Positions 8,293 through 16,547 of a stretch of 64,000 nt of DNA are shown here, one piece after another (position 1 is the first letter of the stretch; every line of letters starts with the position of its first letter). This DNA comes from Hyphomicrobium sp. (GTDB lineage Bacteria; Pseudomonadota; Alphaproteobacteria; Rhizobiales; Hyphomicrobiaceae), in the NCBI GenBank assembly GCA_030148425.1, contig JASBTM010000008.1, forward strand, positions 434,001-498,000. Reading direction: 5' to 3'. A program made the translations under genes and the position numbers. The notes below the pieces were generated by a model. That model worked only from the letters and a program-made list of their open reading frames with translations, did no database searches and was not told the origin of the DNA.

Positions 8293-8605
8293 CCTGCACC
8301 TGTCGCAGTTTTTCTTCCTCGAACTGGACGAACCAGCCGATCATATTGCGCCATTGTGCGCCGACCATCTCGATCATCTCCGGCGGCATCCCCTTGTCGG
8401 CGGCGCGTTCTTTCACACGGTCGATGACCTGCTGAATGCGCCACTGCACGACGGCGCCTTCCTGCGTCGTCATCTTGAGCTGCCAAGCCCGATCGACGTA
8501 ACCGTAGCGCTCGGCGATCAAATCTACGAGCGCACTGTCGATGCGATCGATCTCACTGCGCACCTGGGACATGTCTGCGCATTCCCACGGACGTCTTGGG
8601 TCCAT
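8255..8605 (-). CDS. Chorismate mutase-like protein (AroQ/PchB type)
   Basis: 116 residues, the size of an AroQ all-helical dimer subunit. The first helix has Arg-Ser-Glu-Ile-Asp-Arg-Ile-Asp with Arg at the expected active-site position, then Asp-Arg-x-x-Gln-Leu-Lys with the second Arg and the Lys. The third helix reads Gly-Met-Pro-Pro-Glu-Met-Ile followed by a Trp/Phe-rich segment, closer to isochorismate-pyruvate lyase PchB than to classic chorismate mutase. The Glu after the third Arg in chorismate mutases appears to be Ile, so activity could be chorismate mutase, isochorismate lyase or neither. The gene starts four bases after the gatA stop; GAAGGG precedes the ATG. Confidence 0.82.
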   Translation of the reverse strand: MDPRRPWECADMSQVRSEIDRIDSALVDLIAERYGYVDRAWQLKMTTQEGAVVQWRIQQVIDRVKERAADKGMPPEMIEMVGAQWRNMIGWFVQFEEEKLRQVQDVAQKPGANGGT

Positions 8606-8609
8606 GATA

Positions 8610-10109
8610 TTAGCCCTTCATCCACCACGCGTCCGGCACAGGAAAACGGCCGGCGGCATCTTCAATGACCTGAGCGGTCCGGAACAGAGTTTCTTCATCG
8701 AACGGCTTGCCGATAAGCTGCAACCCAAGCGGCGTGCCCTGCGAAGAAAGCCCGGCAGGAACAGACATGCCTGGCAGGCCAGCCATGTTCACCGTGACCG
8801 TAAATATGTCCTCGAGATACATCGCCAAGGGGTCGCCAGACTTTTCGCCGAAGGCAAAAGCCGGAGACGGTGTCGTTGGCGTCAGCACAACGTCGACCGT
8901 ATTCCACGCCTCGTCGAAGTCGCGTTTGATGAGCGTGCGGACCTTCTGCGCCTTCAGATAATAGGCATCGTAGTAGCCCGCAGAGAGCACATAAGTCCCG
9001 ATCAGGATGCGCCTGCGCACTTCCCGGCCGAAGCCCTTCGCGCGTGTCTTCTCGTACGTATCGATCAGATCGTCGCCGTTGACGCGAAGGCCGTAGCGCA
9101 TGCCGTCGTAACGCGCGAGGTTCGACGAGCACTCCGCCGGCGCCACGATGTAATACGCAGGAAGCGCGTACTTCGTATGCGGCAGCGAGATTTCGTGGAT
9201 CGTCGCGCCTGCCGACTTCAGCCACGCGATGCCGTCGTCCCAGAGCTTCTGAATTTCGGCCGACATGCCATCGACGCGATATTCCTTCGGAATGCCGACA
9301 CGCAAACCTTTCACGCCTTTGCCGAGCACCGCCTCGTAATCGGGAACGGGCGCGTCGACCGACGTCGTATCCTTCGGATCGTGGCTCGCCATCGCTTTCA
9401 GCATGATGGCGCTGTCGCGCACAGTCTTGGTAATCGGCCCCGCCTGATCGAGCGACGATGCGAACGCCACGATGCCCCAGCGCGAGCAACGGCCGTAAGT
9501 CGGCTTGATCCCGACGGTCCCGGTCAAAGCGGCAGGCTGGCGGATCGAACCGCCCGTATCGGTCGCAGTCGCGGCAAGACAGAGGTTCGCAGCAACAGCC
9601 GACGAGGACCCGCCCGACGAGCCGCCGGGAACGAGCTTGTCGGTCGAAGCCTTGCCGTCCTTGCCCTTCCGCCGCCACGGATTGACGACGTTGCCGAAGG
9701 CGCTCGTCTCGTTGGACGACCCCATCGCAAATTCGTCGTTGTTGAGCTTGCCGAGCATGATTGCTCCGGCATCCCACAAATTCTGCCCGACGGTCGATTC
9801 ATACGTCGGCTTGAAATTGCCGAGAATGTTCGAGCACGCCGTCGTGCGAATGCCGTTCGTGCAAAAGAGATCTTTGTTGCCGAGCGGCAGACCTTCCAGC
9901 GGACGCGCCTTGCCCTCCGCGAACCGCTTGTCGCTTTCCTTCGCTTGCGCGCGAGCGTGCTCCGGCGTCTGCAGAACGTAAGCGTTGAGCGCGCCGTTGC
10001 CCTTTTCGATTGCTGAAACGAACGCGTCGGTCAGCTCGATCGCCGTGAAGTCTTTCTTCTGAAGCCCGTCGCGCGCTTCCGCGATGGTGAGTTTGGTAAG
10101 ATCGGTCAC
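8610..10109 (-). CDS. gatA: Asp-tRNA(Asn)/Glu-tRNA(Gln) amidotransferase subunit A
   Basis: 499 residues of the amidase-signature family. The catalytic Lys-cisSer-Ser triad is in place: Lys79 in Gly-Asn-Lys-Asp, Ser164 in the Gly-Gly-Ser-Ser-Gly-Gly-Ser run, and nucleophile Ser188 in Asp-Thr-Gly-Gly-Ser-Ile-Arg. The 24-residue spacing of the two serines matches characterised GatA. The subunit hydrolyses glutamine and passes ammonia to GatB. Its start overlaps the stop of the small secreted-protein gene upstream by four bases, again indicating coupling. Confidence 0.96.
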   Translation of the reverse strand: MTDLTKLTIAEARDGLQKKDFTAIELTDAFVSAIEKGNGALNAYVLQTPEHARAQAKESDKRFAEGKARPLEGLPLGNKDLFCTNGIRTTACSNILGNFKPTYESTVGQNLWDAGAIMLGKLNNDEFAMGSSNETSAFGNVVNPWRRKGKDGKASTDKLVPGGSSGGSSSAVAANLCLAATATDTGGSIRQPAALTGTVGIKPTYGRCSRWGIVAFASSLDQAGPITKTVRDSAIMLKAMASHDPKDTTSVDAPVPDYEAVLGKGVKGLRVGIPKEYRVDGMSAEIQKLWDDGIAWLKSAGATIHEISLPHTKYALPAYYIVAPAECSSNLARYDGMRYGLRVNGDDLIDTYEKTRAKGFGREVRRRILIGTYVLSAGYYDAYYLKAQKVRTLIKRDFDEAWNTVDVVLTPTTPSPAFAFGEKSGDPLAMYLEDIFTVTVNMAGLPGMSVPAGLSSQGTPLGLQLIGKPFDEETLFRTAQVIEDAAGRFPVPDAWWMKG

Positions 10110-10522
10110 CGCTCGACTTTCCCTTTCAACCCTTTGCAGCGCTCATATACGAGCGCTTCCGTCCCGCTTTTGACCTCGATGCGGTTAGCGTCGAGGCGCG
10201 TGAACGTCACCGTTTGCGCATATTCGTCCGCCCCTTCGGAGCATTGCATCTTGCCCTCGAACACGTTGGGCTTCACTTCGCGGAGTGCCTCGAAATCGCA
10301 GCCGCCTTCCCAGCTTCCCGTTCCCTCGCGCGTCAGCGTCAACGGATATGTTGCGATGTTCGGAGCCGCCTTGCCGTTTTGAATGTCCTCGAGTTTCTTG
10401 CAGCCCGTCGTCGGCGAATAGGTGCCTTCTCCTACGAACGGCGCATCGAGTTTCCTTTCCTCGGCACGCGCGAGACTTGCAAACATCATGATGGCCGCCG
10501 CGGCAAACAACGCGTGAATCAT
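10106..10522 (-). CDS. Secreted protein of unknown function between gatC and gatA
   Basis: 138 residues with an N-terminal signal peptide: a hydrophobic segment to about residue 20, with Ala-Arg-Ala before the likely cleavage site. The mature protein of about 118 residues carries four cysteines, suggesting two disulfides in the periplasm, and alternating residues typical of a small beta-rich fold. The family is not recognised. It lies four bases after gatC and overlaps gatA, so an exported protein is produced from within a cytoplasmic translation-factor operon. Confidence 0.72.
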   Translation of the reverse strand: MIHALFAAAAIMMFASLARAEERKLDAPFVGEGTYSPTTGCKKLEDIQNGKAAPNIATYPLTLTREGTGSWEGGCDFEALREVKPNVFEGKMQCSEGADEYAQTVTFTRLDANRIEVKSGTEALVYERCKGLKGKVER

Positions 10523-10526
10523 GGGG

Positions 10527-10814
10527 TCACTCCACGACTTTCGGCACCACGAAAAAGTTGTCTTCCGTCATCGGCGCGTTCGCGGTGACTTGGTCGGCGA
10601 TCTCGCCGTCCGTCACGACGTCGTCGCGCATCTTGAGCTTTTGATCGACGACCCGGGTCATCGGCTCGACCGCCGACGTATCGACCTCGTCGAGCTGCTT
10701 GACCCAGTCGAGAATGCCAGAAAGCTCCTTCTCGAGACCCTTCGCCTCCTCGGCGCTGACCTCGATCCGGGCGAGGCGCGCGATACGGCGAACGGTCGCT
10801 TCATCGACCTGCAT
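10527..10814 (-). CDS. gatC: Asp-tRNA(Asn)/Glu-tRNA(Gln) amidotransferase subunit C
   Basis: 95 residues from ATG 10814, which has GAAGGGA about seven bases upstream; an in-frame ATG at 10907 would add an atypical leader. The N-terminal helix [10 protein letters not shown] and the C-terminal Arg-x-Asp/Glu-x-Val segment are typical of GatC, which wraps around GatA and stabilises its interface with GatB. It is the first gene of the gat operon and diverges from ruvX across about 200 bases. Confidence 0.92.
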   Translation of the reverse strand: MQVDEATVRRIARLARIEVSAEEAKGLEKELSGILDWVKQLDEVDTSAVEPMTRVVDQKLKMRDDVVTDGEIADQVTANAPMTEDNFFVVPKVVE

Positions 10815-11018
10815 GAAAAGTCCCTTCAAGAAATCGGGGGATTGCGTCGCTCTCATAGCCGGGCGAGCGCCTCTAATGCAACCAGTGGCAGCATCGCTGG
10901 CGGTCAAGTCACGGAATTGACGGGGAAAGCCCGGTCCGGTCTCGGGAATGATGCCAATTTGTCGCCGAAGCTGCTAGAGCGGCATACTCGCCCCCACTTT
11001 CCGAGATCAGGCCTCCGA

Positions 11019-11519
11019 GTGACCGAAACCTCCCCTCCCGCGCCCCCAGGCTTAACCACGGAAGACCAAAAGCAATTTCGCGACTTCGTGGGCGCACCCG
11101 GCCGTCTCATCGGCATCGATGCCGGAACCAAGACGCTCGGCCTCGCCCTTTCCGATGTGCGGCGTATGATAGCGTCGCCTCTCGAGACGATCCGCAGGAC
11201 AAAGTTCACGGCCGACGCCACCCGCCTGTTTGCCATCACCGCCGAACATGAAATTGCGGGGCTCGTCCTCGGCCTGCCGCGAAACCTCGACGGAACGGAG
11301 GGCCCGCGCGCCCAGGCGACCCGCGCTCTGGCGCGCAACCTCAATAAGTTGTCGCCACTCCCGATTCTGCTTTGGGACGAACGCCTGACGACCGCCGAGG
11401 CCCAGCGCATGCTCATTGACGCCGATCAGACTCGCAAACGCCGCGCCGAGGTGATCGATAAGCTCGCGGCGACGATCATCCTGCAAAGCGCGCTCGACCG
11501 GATGAAGCAGGAAAACTGA
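11019..11519 (+). CDS. ruvX: Putative pre-16S rRNA nuclease / Holliday junction resolvase (YqgF)
   Basis: 166 residues from GTG 11019. The RNase H-like fold starts with Gly-Ile-Asp-Ala-Gly-Thr-Lys-Thr-Leu-Gly-Leu-Ala (first catalytic Asp near residue 37), followed by a Gly-Leu-Pro-x-Asn-x-Asp-Gly segment and Trp-Asp-Glu-Arg-Leu-Thr-Thr near residue 120. Family members mature 16S rRNA and, in some species, act in recombination or transcription. A longer in-frame extension upstream of 11019 overlaps gatC and is not believed. The start lacks a strong ribosome-binding site (AGG at eight bases). Confidence 0.9.
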   Translation: MTETSPPAPPGLTTEDQKQFRDFVGAPGRLIGIDAGTKTLGLALSDVRRMIASPLETIRRTKFTADATRLFAITAEHEIAGLVLGLPRNLDGTEGPRAQATRALARNLNKLSPLPILLWDERLTTAEAQRMLIDADQTRKRRAEVIDKLAATIILQSALDRMKQEN

Positions 11520-11540
11520 CAGAGGCGGCATCTACCCCTG

Positions 11541-11631
11541 TCATCCCGGCCGAAGCGAAGCGCGGAGCCGGGCCCCAGAAGCACACCCGCGAAGCGATCC
11601 TAGGTCCCGCAAGATGGCTCGCCCGGGATGA
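11541..11631. repeat. Short dispersed element with terminal inverted repeats
   Basis: The segment begins TCATCCCGG (11541-11549) and ends with its exact complement CCGGGATGA (11623-11631), with more pairable G/C-rich sequence inside. It has the look of the short non-coding elements of this core scattered between alphaproteobacterial genes. It lies just after the ruvX stop and could help terminate transcription or stabilise mRNA ends. Confidence 0.6.
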
Positions 11632-11656
11632 TATGAGAGGAAATGGTGCCTTATGC

Positions 11657-11727
11657 CGTCATCCCGGCGAAGGCCAGGATCCAGCCAAGCCGGATGTCTG
11701 GGCGGATTCCCGCCTCAGCGGATGACC
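11657..11727. repeat. Second short dispersed repeat element
   Basis: It starts with the same TCATCCCGG core (11659-11667), continues with gcgaaggccaggatcc, and ends near 11727 in an inverted counterpart (ggattcccgcctcagcggatgac). This is the layout of a very common bacterial intergenic element whose two arms read cgaaggcgggga and its complement. The rest of the gap to pyrB (11728-11971) holds no supported gene. Confidence 0.6.
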
Positions 11728-11971
11728 ATCTCGATAGAACGCGACGGCAGCGCCGTTTCGGTGCTATCTTCGAGACAAGCTCGAGGATGATAGGATCTGG
11801 GTCGCGAGATCATCCGCACGACCTGGCGAAGCTAAACTTCGCATCTTTGAAATAAATTCGCGCGCCCAACAGCATAGAGCGTGACATTTCAGGCTCCGTT
11901 AAGGGGTTTGCGATTGATGTCGCGCCCCGAGCTTGCGGCCTCGCAAGACTCCCCCTATAGAAGCGCCTTTA

Positions 11972-12946
11972 ATGACAACGAAATCGAATTCAAACGCGCT
12001 GAAGGTTTTTCCGCGCCGCCATTTGCTGACCTGCGATGGTCTGTCGGCGAATGAGATCAATTTTCTTCTCGATCTTGCGGATCGGAACGCCGATCACATC
12101 CGCAACAATGGCAGGAAGCGCGAAGTCCTCGCCGGGCGAACGCTGATCAATCTTTTCTTCGAATCCTCCACCCGCACGCAATCGTCCTTCGAGATGGCGG
12201 GCAAGCGCCTCAGCGCCGACGTCATGAATATGAATGTCGCGACGTCGTCTGTGACGAAGGGCGAAACGCTGGTTGATACCGCCGTCACTCTGAACGCCAT
12301 GCGCCCCGACATCATCGTCGTCCGCCACCATGCGGCAGGCGCCGTCGAGCTCTTGTCGCAGAAAGTCGATTGCTCCGTCATCAATGCAGGCGACGGCGCC
12401 CACCAGCATCCGACACAAGCTCTTCTCGATGCCCTCACCATCCGCCGCGCCAAAGGCCGCATCGCCGGCCTGACAGTCGCGATCTGCGGCGACATCCTCC
12501 ACTCGCGTGTCGCCCGCTCCAACATCAACGTCTTGAACGCCCTCGGCGCCCGCGTGCGCCTCATCGCCCCGACGACACTTTTGCCGTCGTCACCCGAGCG
12601 GCTCGGATGCGAAGTCTTCACCGACATGTGGAAAGGCATCGACGGCGTCGACATCGTCATGATGCTGCGCCTGCAGCGCGAGCGCATGGACGCTTCCTAC
12701 GTGCCGTCTAGCCGCGAATTCTTCCACTTCTTCGGCCTCGATCAGGAAAAGCTCGCCCGCGCCAAGCCAGACGCGCTCGTCATGCATCCAGGGCCGATGA
12801 ACCGCGGCGTCGAGATTGCCTCGACCGTCGCCGATCATTCCAGAAGCGTTATCCGTGAGCAGGTTGAAATGGGCGTTGCAGTTCGCATGGCCGTTCTCGA
12901 AGCCTTGTCTGCGCACCTTCCCGGCTTCGCGGAGGATGCGCCATGA
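11972..12946 (+). CDS. pyrB: Aspartate carbamoyltransferase catalytic subunit
   Basis: 324 residues from ATG 11972. It condenses carbamoyl phosphate with aspartate in de novo pyrimidine synthesis. The carbamoyl-phosphate loop Glu-Ser-Ser-Thr-Arg-Thr, the Ser-x-x-Lys-Gly-Glu-Thr loop, His-x-x-Gln-x-Pro-Thr-Gln-Ala, and the late His-Pro-Gly-Pro-Met-Asn-Arg-Gly motif are intact, so the active site is complete. The last four bases overlap the start of the dihydroorotase homologue. No pyrI gene follows; with the pseudo-dihydroorotase next door, a PyrB-PyrC' complex as in Pseudomonas is plausible. Confidence 0.96.
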   Translation: MTTKSNSNALKVFPRRHLLTCDGLSANEINFLLDLADRNADHIRNNGRKREVLAGRTLINLFFESSTRTQSSFEMAGKRLSADVMNMNVATSSVTKGETLVDTAVTLNAMRPDIIVVRHHAAGAVELLSQKVDCSVINAGDGAHQHPTQALLDALTIRRAKGRIAGLTVAICGDILHSRVARSNINVLNALGARVRLIAPTTLLPSSPERLGCEVFTDMWKGIDGVDIVMMLRLQRERMDASYVPSSREFFHFFGLDQEKLARAKPDALVMHPGPMNRGVEIASTVADHSRSVIREQVEMGVAVRMAVLEALSAHLPGFAEDAP

Positions 12947-14274
12947 GAAAGCCAATTGAAAAGCCGAAGACCGTCGGCCCGGCGACCGTCTTTATCAATG
13001 CGCGCCTCGTCGATCCGGCATCCAACCGCGACGAACCTGGCGGCCTTCTCGTCAAAGATGGCTTGATCGCCGATCTGGGCAGTCACCTCCGCCGCAACGC
13101 CCCCGAGGGCGCGTCCGTCATCGATTGCAAAGGAAACGTCCTCGCTCCGGGATTGATCGACGCCCAGGTGTTCACGGGTGAACCGGGCTACGAGCATCGC
13201 GAAACGCTGAAGACGGCAAGTCATGCAGCGGCGGCGGGCGGCGTCACGACCATCGTCGTGATGCCGGACACCAATCCGGTGATCGATCAGGTCGCGCTTG
13301 TCGATTTCATTCAGCGCCGCGCCCGCGACAACGCCCTCGTTCACGTCCACACCATGGCCGCGATGACAAAAGGCCTGCAGGGCGAGGAAATGACCGAAAT
13401 CGGTCTTCTAAAACGCGCTGGCGCCATCGCCTTCGCCAACGGCAAGTCGAGCATCGTCAATACGCGCGTGATGCGCAACGTGCTGAGCTACTCGAAAGAC
13501 TTCAACGCCCTCGTCGTTCACCACACCGAAGACCCGTATCTCTCGAACGGCGCGATGAACTCCGGCGAGGTTGCGTCCCGCCTCGGTCTGTCGGGTGTCT
13601 CCAAAATCGCCGAGACCATCGTGCTCGAGCGCGACGTGCGCCTCGTCGAGATGACGGGCGGCCGCTATCACGCCGCGACGATCAGCTGCCAGGAAAGCCT
13701 CGATGTCGTCAGAGCCGCCAAGGCAAAAAAGCTTCCCGTGAGCTGCGGCGTCTCGATCAATCACCTGACGCTGAATGAGAACGACATCGGCCCCTACCGC
13801 ACGTTCTTCAAAGTGCGGCCGCCCTTGCGGCGCGAGGAAGACCGCGCGGCCATGGTCCAGGCCGTTGCCAATGGCGATATCGACATCATCGTCTCGAGCC
13901 ACGATCCGCAGGACGCCGACACCAAGCGGCGCCCCTTTGCGGAAGCCGCGGACGGTGCGGTGGGATTGGAAACGCTGCTCTCGGCTGCGCTTCGGCTTGT
14001 CCATTCTGGCGACATCACGCTCTCGGCCATGCTGAAGGCGCTCACCATCAACCCGGCGCGGCTTCTCGGTCTCCACTCGGGGCGTTTGGCGAAGGGCTCG
14101 ATCGCGGATCTCGTGTTGTTCGATCCCGGCGAGCCGTGGGTCGTCAACAAGGACATGCTGCGCTCGCGCTCGAAGAACACGCCGTTCGACGAGGCCAAGA
14201 TGCAAGGCCGCGTACTGAGAACAGTAGTTGCCGGCCAAACCGTCTATGAATACGCTGGCGTCGAGCGCACCTAA
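12943..14274 (+). CDS. pyrC: Dihydroorotase homologue with degenerate metal site (PyrC' type)
   Basis: 443 residues with an amidohydrolase fold and dihydroorotase-like layout. The signature Asp-x-His-x-His-x-Arg-Glu-Pro-Gly near residue 73 reads Asp73-Ala-Gln75-Val-Phe77-Thr-Gly79-Glu-Pro-Gly, losing both metal histidines and the substrate arginine. The usual metal His of the His-x-Ser strand is Thr246, and the catalytic/metal Asp of the Thr-Asp-His motif is Ser319. By family knowledge such proteins are inactive PyrC' subunits that support the adjacent aspartate carbamoyltransferase. The active dihydroorotase would be encoded elsewhere. Overlap with pyrB (12943-12946) supports stoichiometric coupling. 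Confidence 0.88.
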   Translation: MRKPIEKPKTVGPATVFINARLVDPASNRDEPGGLLVKDGLIADLGSHLRRNAPEGASVIDCKGNVLAPGLIDAQVFTGEPGYEHRETLKTASHAAAAGGVTTIVVMPDTNPVIDQVALVDFIQRRARDNALVHVHTMAAMTKGLQGEEMTEIGLLKRAGAIAFANGKSSIVNTRVMRNVLSYSKDFNALVVHHTEDPYLSNGAMNSGEVASRLGLSGVSKIAETIVLERDVRLVEMTGGRYHAATISCQESLDVVRAAKAKKLPVSCGVSINHLTLNENDIGPYRTFFKVRPPLRREEDRAAMVQAVANGDIDIIVSSHDPQDADTKRRPFAEAADGAVGLETLLSAALRLVHSGDITLSAMLKALTINPARLLGLHSGRLAKGSIADLVLFDPGEPWVVNKDMLRSRSKNTPFDEAKMQGRVLRTVVAGQTVYEYAGVERT

Positions 14275-14324
14275 GCATTACCTCTCTCGCCGGGGCGTTC
14301 CATTCCGTACGTGAGAATTTGGTC

Positions 14325-14957
14325 ATGAGCTTGATGTCACCCTTGGCTTTGCTGACGGACGACGGCTCATGGCTTCCAGCGTTAGCCGCGCTCTTGCTTG
14401 GCTATCTCCTGGGCTCCATCCCGTTTGGACTTCTACTGACCCGCGCCGCCGGGCTGGGCGATATCCGAAGCATCGGATCGGGCAACATCGGCGCGACCAA
14501 CGTTCTGCGCACCGGCAACAAAAAACTCGCCGCCGCAACGCTTCTGCTCGATGCCGCGAAAGGTGCCGTCGCGGTTCTGATCGCCCGATACACACTTGGC
14601 GAAACCGCCGCGATGCTGGCCGGTCTGGCGGCCTTCATCGGGCACATCTATCCCGTTTGGCTCGGCTTCAAGGGCGGCAAGGGCGTCGCGACCTATCTCG
14701 GTGTCCTGATCGCGCTGGCCTGGCAACTGGCGTTGCTGTTCGCGGCGCTTTGGCTCGCCGTCGCCAAGCTCGGTAAGATATCGTCGCTCGCCGCTATCGT
14801 CGCCACAGTCGCTGTTCCGACCGCGGCTTGGATCTGGGGACCGCAAAATCTTGCCATCGTCGTCACGCTGATGAGCATCGTCGTCCTCATCAAGCATCGC
14901 GCCAACATCGAACGCCTGATAGCCGGAGAGGAGCCGAGGATTGGCTCCAAGACCTGA
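14325..14957 (+). CDS. plsY: Glycerol-3-phosphate acyltransferase PlsY
   Basis: 210 residues from ATG 14325 (a TTG two codons upstream is also possible). This integral membrane enzyme acylates glycerol-3-phosphate using acyl-phosphate from PlsX. Signature loops are visible: Gly-Ser-Ile-Pro-Phe-Gly, [10 protein letters not shown] near residues 50-60, and Phe-Lys-Gly-Gly-Lys-Gly-Val-Ala-Thr near 112-120. About five hydrophobic helices alternate with these loops. Its 3' end overlaps dprA by 17 bases. Confidence 0.95.
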   Translation: MSLMSPLALLTDDGSWLPALAALLLGYLLGSIPFGLLLTRAAGLGDIRSIGSGNIGATNVLRTGNKKLAAATLLLDAAKGAVAVLIARYTLGETAAMLAGLAAFIGHIYPVWLGFKGGKGVATYLGVLIALAWQLALLFAALWLAVAKLGKISSLAAIVATVAVPTAAWIWGPQNLAIVVTLMSIVVLIKHRANIERLIAGEEPRIGSKT

Positions 14958-16140
14958 GCAAACGGACCTCTTTCCTTCTCAGCCTTCCTCCATGGCCCTC
15001 TCGGACGAGGAGCGGCTCGCCTGCCTTCGCCTGATCCGCTCCGAAAACGTCGGACCGGTGACGTTCCGCGATCTCATCGCCTACTATGGTGGCGCATCGA
15101 AAGCGCTCGATATCCTCCCGACACTCTCGCGACGTGGCGGTTCCGGCCGGCCCATCCGCATCTGCCCAAAAGACGACGCCGAGCGAGAACTCGCAGTCGC
15201 CCATCGCCTTGGCGCTACTCCGCTCTTTACTGTCGAGCGTGACTATCCCGCTGTGCTCGCCGGCATCGAGGCACCCCCACCGCTGCTCTACGTCAAAGGC
15301 AGTCTCGATATTCTGAAACGGCCGGCTGTGGGAATCGTCGGGTCGAGGCAATGTTCCGCCGCCGGCGTCCAATTGACGAAGCTGTTCGCGAGCCAGCTCG
15401 CAGAAGCCGGCTTTGTCATCGTCTCGGGTTTGGCGCGCGGTATCGACCGCGCAGCACATGAAGCCTCTCTGGCGGGAGGCACCGTTGCGGTCTTGGCGGG
15501 CGGCATTGATTGGGTCTATCCGCCAGAACACGCCGAGTTGCAGAGACGCATAGGGACCGAGGGCTGCCTCGTCACCGAACGTCCCCCAGGACTGCAACCG
15601 CGCGACAAGGACTTCCCGCGCCGAAACCGCATCATCGCAGGGCTCGTTTACGGAGTGGTCATCGTCGAGGCCGCCGCTCGTTCAGGTACGCTCGTGACCG
15701 CCCGCTACGCGAACGAACTCGGCCGCGAGGTGTTCTCCGTGCCCGGTCACCCGCTCGATCCGCGCGCGGAGGGAACCAACCGGCTCATTAAACAGGGAGC
15801 GACCCTCGTTACGGAAACGGCGGATATTATTGAGGTCCTGCGGCCGATCCTCGGGCTGGAGGAGCGCCGTTTTGACTATGCGCACCCAGGCGATCATGCG
15901 AGCCGTGGACCGTCGCCGACTGAGACCGCGCCACCACCCGCCCCTGCTCCTGATTTCGCGCCTGAGGACGTCCTGAAGGCCGTCCTGACGGCCCTGGGAC
16001 CGGCTCCCGTGGCTATCGATGCGGTCAGCCGGCAAACGGGGTTGAATGTGCAGGCCGTACAGATCGCCCTGCTGGAACTCGATTTGGCCGGCCGCATCGA
16101 AAGGCAGGGCCAGGGCCTCATTGCGCTCAAATCGAGCTAG
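14941..16140 (+). CDS. dprA: DNA-processing protein DprA
   Basis: 399 residues from TTG 14941, preferred because GGAGAGGAG lies seven bases upstream inside plsY; ATG 14992 is the alternative. DprA binds single-stranded DNA and loads RecA during natural transformation. The Rossmann core shows Gly-Ile-Val-Gly-Ser-Arg, Ser-Gly-Leu-Ala-Arg-Gly-Ile-Asp, Gly-Gly-Ile-Asp-x-x-Tyr-Pro, and Phe-Pro-Arg-Arg-Asn-Arg-Ile-Ile. A Pro-rich linker (about residues 320-340) leads to a C-terminal winged-helix DprA domain. The last bases CTAG serve as stop here and, on the other strand, for the convergent small gene. Confidence 0.94.
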   Translation: MAPRPEQTDLFPSQPSSMALSDEERLACLRLIRSENVGPVTFRDLIAYYGGASKALDILPTLSRRGGSGRPIRICPKDDAERELAVAHRLGATPLFTVERDYPAVLAGIEAPPPLLYVKGSLDILKRPAVGIVGSRQCSAAGVQLTKLFASQLAEAGFVIVSGLARGIDRAAHEASLAGGTVAVLAGGIDWVYPPEHAELQRRIGTEGCLVTERPPGLQPRDKDFPRRNRIIAGLVYGVVIVEAAARSGTLVTARYANELGREVFSVPGHPLDPRAEGTNRLIKQGATLVTETADIIEVLRPILGLEERRFDYAHPGDHASRGPSPTETAPPPAPAPDFAPEDVLKAVLTALGPAPVAIDAVSRQTGLNVQAVQIALLELDLAGRIERQGQGLIALKSS

Positions 16141-16358
16141 GCGCTGTGCCGGTGCGTCTCGCGCACAGCCTCAGCATAAGATATAGCCAGCAGGTGCGAC
16201 AGCTTCCGGCAACCCTCACGCTCGGCCATCCGCTGCAATTCTCCCAGCAGATCAGCGAGATATTCAAGATGGGCCTGCCGCTCTCCTTCGAGCTGGTCGG
16301 AAATTCCGCTTTTGTGCAAACTGTCCATCGCCTTCGCGTTCGCCCCGCCACATTCCAT
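16137..16358 (-). CDS. Small helical protein of unknown function
   Basis: 73 residues, mostly helix-forming, with the conserved-looking C-terminal pattern Leu-Leu-Ala-Ile-Ser-Tyr-Ala-Glu-Ala. It seems to be a cytoplasmic helical hairpin protein; no function is recognised. The start at 16358 has AGG about eight bases upstream; ATG 16328 is the alternative. It converges on dprA, sharing the palindromic CTAG stop. The region upstream (16366-16430) is AT-rich and may carry its promoter. Confidence 0.65.
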   Translation of the reverse strand: MECGGANAKAMDSLHKSGISDQLEGERQAHLEYLADLLGELQRMAEREGCRKLSHLLAISYAEAVRETHRHSA

Positions 16359-16435
16359 ATTTGCAACCTATTTCATTCACCAATAAGTAGCAATATCAAT
16401 AATGCCACAATCTATGGGTGATGTTGGCAGGGGAT

Positions 16436-16464
16436 TTGACAGCGCTGCGGCGATCAACCATGTT
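16436..16464 (+). promoter_or_regulatory. Candidate promoter for topA
   Basis: A perfect TTGACA (-35) at 16436-16441 is followed after 17 bases by CATGTT (16459-16464), similar to the TATGTT seen upstream of rpmG. The leader to the topA ATG would be about 75 bases. The -10 match is weak, though relaxed -10 sequences are normal in alphaproteobacteria. Confidence 0.4.
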
Positions 16465-16547
16465 CCCGGCCCGCCGGGCGGCACCAGATTGAACGCTGCG
16501 CCCCGCAGCCAATGCGGGTATTCCGGCGCCAGGAGCGAAATCCTCAG

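Noticed and set aside
8541-10016. 491-codon open frame on the plus strand opposite gatA
   Set aside because: Arg-rich shadow of gatA, which has an intact catalytic triad; no independent start or ribosome-binding site.
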